A stretch of DNA of 5,113 bases from Candidatus Symbiothrix sp. GTDB lineage: Bacteria; Bacteroidota; Bacteroidia; Bacteroidales; Azobacteroidaceae. The notes beneath the pieces are model-generated. The model saw nothing but the letters and a program-made list of their open reading frames with translations. It was not told the DNA's origin and did no database searches. The stretch covers positions 1 through 5,113 of the forward strand of contig JAISWY010000319.1 in the NCBI GenBank assembly GCA_031270925.1, given 5' to 3'. Positions 1-5,113 of this stretch are shown here, piece by piece. The first letter of the stretch is position 1. The number at the start of each line of letters is the position of its first letter. Position numbers and translations under genes: made by a program.

Positions 1-95
1 CAGGAATAAAAATTAGCGATGAGGAGTTTGAAAAAATAAATATAAAACGATACAAATTTCACGGCGAATGGAACTATATTATTCGACCAAATTGA
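1..95 (+). CDS. Transposase C-terminus, ISAzo13-like (partial, 5' end outside window)
   Basis: Reading from base 3, an open frame of 30 codons runs from the left edge to TGA at 93-95. Its peptide ends in FHGEWNYIIRPN, preceded by GIKISDEEFEKINI. From memory of the family, transposases of the ISAzo13 group (Rhodopirellula-type DDE transposases) end in a very similar way: a 'G(I/V)xVSDEEM...LN' stretch followed by FHGEWNYTI and a few residues. The catalytic DDE residues lie outside the window, so activity cannot be judged. An ATG at 68 in another frame overlaps this tail; it opens the long frame that runs into the next gene but is unlikely to be that gene's start. The right end of the insertion sequence should lie between this stop and the GH31 start at 173, but I cannot identify its terminal repeat without the left end. 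The family call rests on a short peptide and is good but not certain. Confidence 0.72.
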   Translation, partial: GIKISDEEFEKINIKRYKFHGEWNYIIRPN

Positions 96-172
96 GAAGG
101 TTATTTATTGATACTTCCATTGTTTGCAATAAAAACGTAGTCTTGTTCGTTATAATAAAAAATATAAAAGTA
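96..172 (+). other. Gap between transposase stop and GH31 start; probable IS right end and GH31 leader
   Basis: These 77 AT-rich bases separate the transposase stop from the GH31 start. They should hold the right end of the insertion sequence plus the GH31 leader. TAGTCTTG at 138-145 resembles the Bacteroidota -7 box (TAnnTTTG) with one mismatch. However, no TTTG lies about 20 nt upstream of it; the TTTG at 123-126 is only 11 nt away. I therefore do not call a promoter. No Shine-Dalgarno sequence precedes the ATG at 173, only an A-rich stretch, which is normal in this phylum. The GH31 gene may be transcribed from inside the IS or from a promoter I cannot recognise. Confidence 0.5.
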
Positions 173-2554
173 ATGAGAAAAATCAAAAAATATATATTGC
201 CGTTTTTGGCTTCAATTATCACGACGAACTCTATTGCCTTCTCTCAACAGGCAATCAAAACGAATGTGCAAGCCATGAATGTGGAAGTGAGTTTTGTTAC
301 GCCCGATATAGTGCGGGTCTATAAAACGCCTGAAAATTCTACTTTCGTCAAAAAAAGCCATACCGTGATTTTAAATTCACAACAAGTGGATGTAAAAACG
401 ACGGAAAAAGACGGGACGGTATGGATGGAAAGCGTTGCGCTTACCGTTTCATTGGATAAGGAAACCGGCAAAGTATCTTTTTTCTCATCCGACGGTCGAT
501 CGCTTTTTACGGAAAAGCCCTACGGCGCGCAATTTAGCCCTTTTGACGATGCGGGGAATGATTCTTATACGGCGCGGCAAGCCTTTCTGTTGGATAAGAA
601 CGAAGCCGTTTACGGATTGGGACAACATCAGTTGGATTATCTGAATCAACGGAACAGCAAAGTATTACTCAAACAGCGATATTGGCACGCTTGTCTTCCG
701 GTTTTCCAATCGGTAAAGGGTTATGGCGTTTTGTGGGACAATTATTCCGAAACTGCTTACAACGACAATCCGCAGGAACTTTCGCTCGAATCGGTGGTCG
801 GCGAATGTATCGACTATTATTTCATGTATGGAAAATCGGGCGACGGCACAGTGGCTAAAATTCGCGAATTGACCGGACAAGCGCCCATGTTTCCTCTTTG
901 GACTTTCGGTTTTTGGCAAAGCCGGGAACGATATAAAACGCAATATGAATTGACCGAAACATTGGATAAATACCGCGAACTGCGTGTTCCGATCGACGGC
1001 ATCATTCAAGATTGGCAATATTGGGGAACAGACAGTTTGTGGAATGCCATGGAATTTTTGAATCCCGATTTTCCGAAACCGCAAAAAATGATCGACCATG
1101 TACATGCCCAACAAGCACATATTATGATTTCGGTGTGGCCTACTTTCGGTCCCGAAACGCAACAATTCAAGGAATTGCAGAAAATGAATGCGCTGTTCGA
1201 GTTCTATACTTGGCCTGAAAAAGTTCATGCACGAGTGCTGGACGTTTTCAATCCCGCCGCCCGCGATTTGTATTGGAACTACATGAAATGCGGATTGTTC
1301 GACAAAGGCATCGACGCTTGGTGGCTCGACGGCACGGAGCCGGAGGTTCATTTTGAAAAACAGACGGATTATGATTTCCCAACCGCAATGGGAACGTTTC
1401 GCAGTGTAGTCAACCTTTTTCCATTGATGACAACCGCCGGTGTTTATGAACACCAACGTGCGGCCTCCTCCGACAAGCGTGTATTTATTCTGACACGATG
1501 CGCTTTCGTCGGGCAACAGCGCTACGGAACAGAGGTTTGGAGCGGCGACGTGCAAAGCACATGGCAAGCTTTCCGCGAACAAATACCCACCGGACTGAAC
1601 TTTTCGCTTTCGGGCATTCCCTATTGGAATACCGACATCGGCGGCTTTTTCAATCATACTTACGAAGGCTACGAGCGTAACGCCGCCTATCAGGAACTCT
1701 ATTCGCGATGGTTCCAATACGCCACTTTTACGCCGATGCAACGCTCTCATGGCAGCAATTCGCGCAAGGAGATTTTTAATTTCGGAAAAAAAGGTGCCTG
1801 GGTTTATGATAACGAATTGGAATACATTAACTTACGTTACAGGCTTTTACCTTACATCTATTCCACGGCATGGAACGTTACGCATGAATCGGGAAGTTTC
1901 CTTCGAGCGCTTTTTATGGATTTCTGCGCCGACCGGAAAACACACGATTTGGGTAGCCAATATATGTTCGGCCGGGCGTTTCTGGTAGCGCCGGTTACAG
2001 AGCCGATGTATGTTACTGCCGACCGGAACGCGGAAGGCAAATGGATCAATCCTCAAGAAGATTTTTCAAAGACGGGACAAAAACAAGTCTATTTGCCGCA
2101 AGGCGCCGATTGGTTCGACTTTTGGACGGGCGAAAAACATACCGGCGGACAAACCATCTATAAAGACTCCCCGATAGATATTCTGCCGCTGTATGTTCGT
2201 GCCGGTTCCATTGTTCCTTGGGGACCCGACGTACAATATGCTACGGAAAAACGATGGAACGTACTCGAAATCCGCATTTACGCCGGTTCCGACGGCCAAT
2301 TCACACTCTACGAAGATGAAAACGACAACTACAATTACGAAAAAGGCTTTTATTCCACGATTGATTTTCGTTGGAACGATAAGGATAAAACGCTGACCAT
2401 CGGCGACAGGAATGGAACGTTTCAAGGAATGTTGAAAAATCGCAAGTTTCGTATCGTTTTGGTGGATAAGGGGAATGGTGTTGGTGTGGAAGAAACGGCA
2501 AAAGCAGACAAAACTGCCGATTATAATGGCAAAACTATTCGATTGAGATTCTGA
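173..2554 (+). CDS. Secreted GH31 glycoside hydrolase, probable alpha-xylosidase
   Basis: A 793-residue glycoside hydrolase family 31 enzyme. The start at 173 is chosen because it opens directly into a signal peptide: basic MRKIKK, a hydrophobic core, and an A22-F23-S24 cleavage site before QQ. No lipobox cysteine follows, so a soluble periplasmic enzyme is expected. The frame continues upstream to an ATG at 68, but that extension overlaps the transposase tail and would bury the signal peptide. Domain order: N-terminal beta-sandwich (about 25-225), catalytic barrel from about 240 (FPLWTFGFWQSRERY) to about 575, then C-terminal beta-sandwiches including a DUF5110-like end (LYEDENDNYNYEKG). By family analogy, D386 in WWLDGTEPE is the nucleophile, D459 in VWSGD the acid/base, and D280 (GIIQDWQYWG) and H526 (QRSHG) line the -1 subsite. 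The WQSRERYKTQ and DWQYWG motifs resemble Bacteroidota xyloglucan alpha-xylosidases, which remove alpha-1,6-xylose from xyloglucan oligosaccharides; alpha-glucosidase activity is the main alternative. The PA14 insert seen in some relatives is absent. The gene appears intact, and its last 20 nt overlap an antisense rsmD remnant. Confidence 0.9.
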   Translation: MRKIKKYILPFLASIITTNSIAFSQQAIKTNVQAMNVEVSFVTPDIVRVYKTPENSTFVKKSHTVILNSQQVDVKTTEKDGTVWMESVALTVSLDKETGKVSFFSSDGRSLFTEKPYGAQFSPFDDAGNDSYTARQAFLLDKNEAVYGLGQHQLDYLNQRNSKVLLKQRYWHACLPVFQSVKGYGVLWDNYSETAYNDNPQELSLESVVGECIDYYFMYGKSGDGTVAKIRELTGQAPMFPLWTFGFWQSRERYKTQYELTETLDKYRELRVPIDGIIQDWQYWGTDSLWNAMEFLNPDFPKPQKMIDHVHAQQAHIMISVWPTFGPETQQFKELQKMNALFEFYTWPEKVHARVLDVFNPAARDLYWNYMKCGLFDKGIDAWWLDGTEPEVHFEKQTDYDFPTAMGTFRSVVNLFPLMTTAGVYEHQRAASSDKRVFILTRCAFVGQQRYGTEVWSGDVQSTWQAFREQIPTGLNFSLSGIPYWNTDIGGFFNHTYEGYERNAAYQELYSRWFQYATFTPMQRSHGSNSRKEIFNFGKKGAWVYDNELEYINLRYRLLPYIYSTAWNVTHESGSFLRALFMDFCADRKTHDLGSQYMFGRAFLVAPVTEPMYVTADRNAEGKWINPQEDFSKTGQKQVYLPQGADWFDFWTGEKHTGGQTIYKDSPIDILPLYVRAGSIVPWGPDVQYATEKRWNVLEIRIYAGSDGQFTLYEDENDNYNYEKGFYSTIDFRWNDKDKTLTIGDRNGTFQGMLKNRKFRIVLVDKGNGVGVEETAKADKTADYNGKTIRLRF

Positions 2555-2595
2555 AAATACTGAAATTTACAGAGCTGTAAACTTGTCGTTGTAAA
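2528..2595. repeat. Left copy of a 68-bp diverged direct repeat (rsmD 3' end)
   Basis: These 68 bases align without gaps to 4960-5027, with 58 identities (about 85%). The repeat spans the end of the GH31 gene here and the end of rsmD at the right copy. The longest identical run is ATTCTGAAAATACT (2548-2561 shifted by one at most), covering the GH31 stop codon. Similarity fades at the left around the GH31 codons for YNGK and at the right shortly after 2595. The two copies bracket the hipBA segment. Confidence 0.9.
2535..2595 (-). pseudogene. rsmD: Remnant of the 3' end of rsmD
   Basis: On the minus strand this stretch reads CLQRQVYSSVNFSIFRISIE and then a stop at 2535-2537. The intact rsmD at the right edge reads FLQQRVYGSVNFSIFRISIG with its stop at the equivalent base. 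Only the last 19-20 codons are recognisable, so the catalytic core is absent and the fragment cannot methylate rRNA. Several differences are synonymous in the rsmD frame (TCT/TCA, GTA/GTC, TTC/TTT, ATC/ATT twice), so the copies seem to have diverged while still coding, not after decay. Upstream of 2595 on this strand the frame stays open to an ATG at 2678, giving a 47-codon chimera that begins MKRILQIFLLLGILVPALM. That portion shows at most a faint likeness to RsmD (GILV against GIFV) and could be chance or a degraded extension. Confidence 0.75.
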
Positions 2596-2750
2596 CATTT
2601 GCCAAAAACACTTAGATAACTCATCAATGCCGGCACAAGGATTCCGAGTAATAAAAAAATCTGTAAAATACGCTTCATGGACGTTTGTTTGATTAAAAAA
2701 AGAACAAAAAATCGAGAATTTTTAGCATAAACGATAAAAATATTGTAAAA

Positions 2751-2762
2751 AATTTGCAAATT
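2751..2762. promoter_or_regulatory. 12-bp perfect palindrome on the -33 box; candidate HipB operator
   Basis: AATTTGCAAATT is a perfect 12-bp palindrome, and its TTTG is the -33 element of the hipBA promoter. HipB antitoxins are dimeric HTH proteins that repress their own operon by binding inverted repeats in the promoter, so a palindrome in this position is a reasonable operator. It does not resemble the E. coli HipB site (TATCC, 8 nt, GGATA). Two weaker inverted repeats lie nearby: CAAAA/TTTTG arms at 2763-2784 and TCGTT/AACGA at 2787-2806. Binding is inferred only. Confidence 0.4.
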
Positions 2763-2784
2763 CAAAAATAATGCGCTAATTTTG
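2753..2784 (+). promoter_or_regulatory. Bacteroidota-type promoter of hipBA
   Basis: TTTG at 2753-2756, a 20-nt spacer, and TAATTTTG at 2777-2784 match the Bacteroidota housekeeping sigma consensus (-33 TTTG, 19-21 nt, -7 TAnnTTTG) without a mismatch. Transcription would start at about 2788-2792, leaving a leader of roughly 20 nt before the ATG at 2812. It is the only clear promoter in the window. Confidence 0.8.
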
Positions 2785-2811
2785 TGTCGTTAAATAGTAA
2801 AAACGAGCTTT

Positions 2812-3201
2812 ATGAGCAAAAATAGTAACATTATTTTCAGTTATTCGATGAGTGACGCCGCTGTTTTGGAAACGCTCGGTGCGCAAATCAAGCAAATGCG
2901 GCTTAATAAAAATACAACGCAAAGCCGAATTGCCGATATTTCGGGCTTATCGCGCAGAGCTGTCAGCGACCTTGAAAACAAAGGCACAGGCACGCTCACT
3001 TCGTTTGTGCAGGTTCTTCGGGCGCTCAATAAATTGGAAATATTAAATCATTTTATTACCGAAGCGCCCGTTAGTCCTATTCAAATTGCAAAAATGCACG
3101 GTAAAATGCGTCAGCGGGCGTCGCACGCTCGTAAAAAAGGCGTAAAGCCTTATCCGATACGCGAATATACACCTTTAATAGCTGCTGAACCGCAATGGTA
3201 A
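2812..3201 (+). CDS. hipB: HipB-type antitoxin, XRE-family HTH repressor
   Basis: A 129-residue protein with an XRE (lambda Cro/cI-type) helix-turn-helix domain at about residues 19-75. The core TQSRIADISGLSRRAVSDLE (36-55) gives the two DNA-contacting helices, followed by the Bacteroidota HipB pattern GTLTSFVQVLRALNKLEIL. The tail is basic (KMRQRASHARKKGVK, 98-112) and ends in EPQW; family members from this phylum commonly have a basic tail and a terminal tryptophan. By analogy with E. coli HipB, it neutralises the HipA kinase by complex formation and represses the operon. Two starts are possible: ATG 2812, about 20 nt after the predicted transcription start, and in-frame ATG 2848, which begins MSDAAVLETLG and matches the usual family N-terminus better. 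Neither has a Shine-Dalgarno sequence. If 2848 is used, the protein is 117 residues. Its last 7 nt overlap hipA, indicating coupled translation. Confidence 0.87.
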   Translation: MSKNSNIIFSYSMSDAAVLETLGAQIKQMRLNKNTTQSRIADISGLSRRAVSDLENKGTGTLTSFVQVLRALNKLEILNHFITEAPVSPIQIAKMHGKMRQRASHARKKGVKPYPIREYTPLIAAEPQW

Positions 3202-4481
3202 ATCATGCAAATATAAAACTTTGGGACGATAAAGTGGGCGTAGTGGTTTGGAACAACGCTCGCAAAGTAGCTTCGTTTGAATACAGTTCAAAATTTGCAG
3301 CCAAAGGCTTGGAAGTTTCGCCCTTGCAGATGCCGTTGAATACCGATACCGTTTATTCTTTTCCCGAATTGAACAAGGAAACATTCAAAGGCTTGCCCGG
3401 ATTATTGGCCGATTCGTTGCCCGATCATTTCGGGAATACTTTGATTAACAAATGGTTGGCCGAGCAAGGTCGCGATGAAAATTCCTACAATCCGATAGAG
3501 CGCTTATTGTATCAAGGTAAACGCGGAATGGGTGCTTTGGAATTTGAACCGGCTGAAAAGATAACCGCCAATGTATCGTCGCGTATTGAACTCGAAAACC
3601 TTGTCTCTATTGCCCGTAAAGCCTTGTCGGACAAGGAATCGTTGCGTAGCGGACTGCAAAACGAGGAAGAGTTGCAGCAAATTATCAAAGTCGGTACTTC
3701 CGCCGGTGGTGCAAGGGCGAAAGCGGTTATTGCATTCAACGAAACTACCGGCGAGATTCGTTCCGGCCAACTTTACGCTCCCGAAGGGTTCACTCATTGG
3801 CTGATTAAACTCGACGGCGTGACCAACAAGGAACTCGGCGATCCCGAACATTTCGGACAAATCGAATATGCTTATTACCGGATGGCGATTGATTGCGGCG
3901 TCGAAATGACCGAATCGCGCCTGCTGCACGAAGGCCGGAGAAGCCATTTTATGACGCGCCGTTTCGACCGCATCGGCAACCGCGAAAAACTGCACACGCA
4001 AACGCTCTGCGGATTGGCGCATTTCGATTTCAACCGGCCGGGCGCCTATTCCTACGAGCAACTGTTTCAAATCATGCGTGCGTTGCGCTTGCCTTACAGT
4101 GATGCGGAACAACTTTTTCGCCGGATGGTTTTCAACGTCATCGCCCGCAATCAGGACGACCATACTAAGAATTTCTCGTTTCTGATGGATAAAACCGGCC
4201 TTTGGAAACTCGCGCCCGCCTACGATATGACTTATTCCTATAATCCGGCCGGTGCTTTTACTTCGGCGCACCAATTAACTATCAACGGCAAGCGCGATGG
4301 CTTTGAGTTGGGAGATCTGATGCAGATTGGGCAAGCAATGCATATTAAAAAGGCGACGGAAATTATTACAGAAGTTACAGAAGCGGTATCGAAATGGCGG
4401 CAAATCGCTTCTGAATTGGAGATTCCGGAGAAAACGATTGAATTAATCGGTCATACGCATCGGTTGAATTTGTTGAGGTGA
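3195..4481 (+). CDS. hipA: HipA-family serine/threonine kinase toxin
   Basis: A 428-residue HipA-type kinase toxin, close to the usual full length of about 430-440, so it is a single-chain HipA and not a split HipS/HipT type. The N-terminal subdomain (about 1-110) carries GLLADSLPDHFGN. The Gly-rich ATP loop is GTSAGGARAK (167-176), where S169 matches the autophosphorylated S150 of E. coli HipA. K205 in HWLIKLDG is the ATP-binding lysine. RNQDDHTKN (318-326) is the catalytic loop, with D321 the likely catalytic aspartate and N326 a metal ligand. D344 in AYDM corresponds to the DFG-type aspartate. All key residues are present, so the kinase is probably active. E. coli HipA phosphorylates GltX, halting translation and promoting persistence; the target of this homologue is unknown. 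The start ATG lies inside the end of hipB with a 7-nt overlap; the ATG at 3205 is out of frame. Expression is expected from the single promoter upstream of hipB. Confidence 0.9.
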   Translation: MVNHANIKLWDDKVGVVVWNNARKVASFEYSSKFAAKGLEVSPLQMPLNTDTVYSFPELNKETFKGLPGLLADSLPDHFGNTLINKWLAEQGRDENSYNPIERLLYQGKRGMGALEFEPAEKITANVSSRIELENLVSIARKALSDKESLRSGLQNEEELQQIIKVGTSAGGARAKAVIAFNETTGEIRSGQLYAPEGFTHWLIKLDGVTNKELGDPEHFGQIEYAYYRMAIDCGVEMTESRLLHEGRRSHFMTRRFDRIGNREKLHTQTLCGLAHFDFNRPGAYSYEQLFQIMRALRLPYSDAEQLFRRMVFNVIARNQDDHTKNFSFLMDKTGLWKLAPAYDMTYSYNPAGAFTSAHQLTINGKRDGFELGDLMQIGQAMHIKKATEIITEVTEAVSKWRQIASELEIPEKTIELIGHTHRLNLLR

Positions 4482-4530
4482 ATATTTTCATTATTTTTGT
4501 TGTAATTTTCAATAGATTAAAATTATTTAT

Positions 4531-4731
4531 ATGACCACATTAGGTATTGATAACAAACAAAAAACCTCCTAATTTTTCGGAACATTGCACTCCACCAAAA
4601 GGGAGAAAATAACCGTTTCTCCCCCTGAAAATTTATATCACAAGTTTAATGCTTGTAACGCTTCCTCAATAGATGCCTTTTGGGATGAATTAGATACCCG
4701 TATTAAAAACCATTTTCAAAATGTTATATAG
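4531..4731 (+). pseudogene. Possible decayed small gene, interrupted by one in-frame stop
   Basis: From ATG 4531 the frame reads MTTLGIDNKQKTS, meets TAA at 4570-4572, and then stays open in the same frame for 52 codons to TAG at 4729. The second part looks protein-like, not random: it contains HSTKREKITVSPPENLYHKF, then NACNASSIDAFWDELDTRI (about 4648-4704). I do not recognise the family and assign no function. It may be a small gene broken by a nonsense mutation, the surviving end of a larger gene, or chance. The hairpin at 4601-4623 falls inside it, which weakens the coding reading. No promoter or ribosome binding site is evident. Confidence 0.35.
4601..4623 (-). terminator. 8-bp perfect hairpin, possible minus-strand terminator
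   Basis: GGGAGAAA (4601-4608) and TTTCTCCC (4616-4623) form a perfect 8-bp stem with a 7-nt loop. Read on the minus strand, the stem is followed at once by TTTT, as in a weak rho-independent terminator. On the plus strand it is followed by CC and no T-run. It could end minus-strand transcription from rsmD, whose stop is about 340 bp upstream on that strand, or be a relic of a mobile element. Confidence 0.4.
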
Positions 4732-4959
4732 TCAATCCTTCCATATAATTATTTGAGGTTCATAAAATAAAACGGCCTTTCAAAAACAGTTTCTATTGAT
4801 ATGTTTTCCCTAAGGTAAATGGAAAAAATTATGAGATATGAAATTAACATCAAATAAAAATCATACTACTTTTATCAGATTAGTATCTTTCAATCCGATA
4901 AATTGTTCCATGTACTTTTCAGACCAAAGTTTGCGCTTTTAGGAGATTTGACCTGTAGC

Positions 4960-5027
4960 GGCAAAACTATCCAATTGAAATTCTGAAAATACTAAAATTG
5001 ACTGAGCCGTAAACTCGTTGTTGCAAA
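4960..5027. repeat. Right copy of the 68-bp diverged direct repeat (rsmD 3' end)
   Basis: This is the partner of 2528-2595, with 58 of 68 positions identical and no gaps, at an offset of 2432 bp. Here it forms the true 3' end of rsmD. On the plus strand the same bases read SGKTIQLKF and stop, mirroring the NGKTIRLRF end of the GH31 protein. The likeness therefore extends a few codons past the rsmD stop into former GH31-type sequence. Confidence 0.9.
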
Positions 5028-5113
5028 AAATGCGGTAATCCCGAAAAATCGTATTCTTTCGGATGTTCCATTACAAATATCCCGTTGTCATTCAATAGAT
5101 TACCGGAAAGAAT
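4967..5113 (-). CDS. rsmD: 16S rRNA (guanine966-N2)-methyltransferase RsmD, C-terminus (partial)
   Basis: The minus strand is open from the right edge for 48 codons to a TAG at 4967-4969. The peptide contains LLNDNGIFVMEHPKEYDFS and LPHFLQQRVYGSVNFSIF, which is the characteristic end of RsmD in this phylum: a strand leading to an (E)H-containing turn, then YGxVNFSxF. RsmD uses S-adenosylmethionine to methylate the N2 of G966 in 16S rRNA during small-subunit assembly; it is a cytoplasmic housekeeping enzyme. The SAM-binding and DPPY catalytic motifs lie outside the window. The final RISIG extends slightly past where, from memory, many homologues end. Its stop corresponds exactly to that of the displaced tail at 2535, so this copy is the probable functional one. 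It is convergent with hipA across 485 bp. Confidence 0.85.
   Translation of the reverse strand: MLSGNLLNDNGIFVMEHPKEYDFSGLPHFLQQRVYGSVNFSIFRISIG

Larger units (their letters stand above)
2555..2811. other. Intergenic region between GH31 and hipB
   Basis: This gap of 257 bp is AT-rich. The first 40 bases belong to the rsmD remnant. The middle part (about 2600-2745) has no gene I can support on either strand apart from the upstream part of the 47-codon minus-strand frame (2535-2678). The last 60 bases hold the hipBA promoter and candidate operator. There is no convincing rho-independent terminator for GH31: the hairpin TTTACA-GAGC-TGTAAA at 2566-2581 is not followed by a T-run. Confidence 0.7.
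4482..4966. other. 485-bp AT-rich region without an intact gene
   Basis: Between the stop codons of hipA and rsmD there is no intact gene I can support. The first half holds a small plus-strand frame with an internal stop (4531-4731) and a strong hairpin (4601-4623). The second half (4732-4953) is AT-rich with many stops. The only pattern noted there is a short inverted repeat, ATACTA/TAGTAT at 4863-4886 with a 12-nt spacer. The last bases (about 4954-4966) resemble the end of the GH31 gene. AT richness, broken frames and position between the two rsmD ends suggest a decayed segment of mobile or transferred DNA. Confidence 0.65.

Noticed and set aside
123..145. TTTG plus TAGTCTTG as a GH31 promoter
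   Set aside because: The spacer is 11 nt instead of about 20, and the -7 box has a mismatch.
68..172. ATG at 68 as the start of the GH31 gene, adding 35 residues
   Set aside because: The extension overlaps the transposase C-terminus in another frame and would place a classic signal peptide (beginning MRKIKK at 173) internally. The start at 173 is preferred.
665..1750. 361-codon minus-strand open frame inside GH31
   Set aside because: It lies entirely antisense to well-conserved GH31 catalytic sequence, has no recognisable domain, and is explained as a shadow frame.
2566..2581. Hairpin TTTACA-GAGC-TGTAAA just after the GH31 stop as a terminator
   Set aside because: It is short and AT-rich, with no T-run after it. 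The stem is not preserved in the right copy of the repeat, where changes break the pairing.
2706..2723. AT-only inverted repeat around CGAGA between GH31 and hipB
   Set aside because: A-run against T-run pairing of 6 bp is expected by chance in such AT-rich DNA.
3504..4274. 256-codon minus-strand open frame inside hipA
   Set aside because: It is antisense to the conserved HipA kinase core, with no recognisable domain or start context. It is a shadow frame.
4503..4525. TAATTTT/AAAATTA inverted repeat after hipA as its terminator
   Set aside because: The stem has only seven A-T pairs, a 9-nt loop and no clear T-run, so it is not convincing as a terminator.
1..5113. CRISPR array, tRNA or rRNA gene
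   Set aside because: No regularly spaced repeats, and no cloverleaf or rRNA-like sequence, were seen on either strand.

Overview
The window looks like a chromosomal segment from a member of the Bacteroidota, probably Bacteroidales. The evidence is a Bacteroidota-type promoter (TTTG, 20-nt spacer, TAATTTTG), start codons with no Shine-Dalgarno sequence, AT-rich intergenic DNA around moderate-GC genes, a secreted GH31 enzyme of the kind found in polysaccharide utilisation loci, and a Bacteroidota-style RsmD C-terminus.

Layout from left to right: (1) the last 30 codons of a transposase that looks like the ISAzo13 (Rhodopirellula-type DDE) family, running in from the left edge; (2) 77 bp further on, a complete GH31 glycoside hydrolase with a signal peptide, most like periplasmic alpha-xylosidases, whose true start is taken at 173; (3) a short antisense remnant of the 3' end of rsmD that overlaps the GH31 stop codon tail-to-tail; (4) a promoter with a 12-bp palindrome on its -33 box, driving a two-gene hipBA toxin-antitoxin operon (XRE-type antitoxin HipB and full-length HipA Ser/Thr kinase, overlapping by 7 nt); (5) about 485 bp of AT-rich DNA without an intact gene, containing a small interrupted reading frame and a strong hairpin; (6) the C-terminal 48 codons of rsmD (16S rRNA m2G966 methyltransferase) on the minus strand, running off the right edge.

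The most interesting observation is that the 3' end of rsmD occurs twice: intact at the right edge and as a stranded tail against the GH31 stop. The copies match at 58 of 68 positions without gaps, and the hipBA module lies between them. The stop codons of both rsmD and the GH31 frame fall at equivalent positions in both copies, and several differences are synonymous in the rsmD frame. This suggests that rsmD and a GH31 gene were once convergent neighbours with overlapping 3' ends. The hipBA segment would then have arrived between them with an extra, diverged rsmD end, either as a small genomic island at the rsmD 3' end or through homologous recombination with a relative's DNA. No integrase is visible, so the mechanism is inference.

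Functionally, the GH31 enzyme and hipBA are unrelated accessory genes next to a housekeeping rRNA methyltransferase. I see no sign of a wholly new multi-gene system. The unusual content is the locus architecture and the decayed sequence downstream of hipA.
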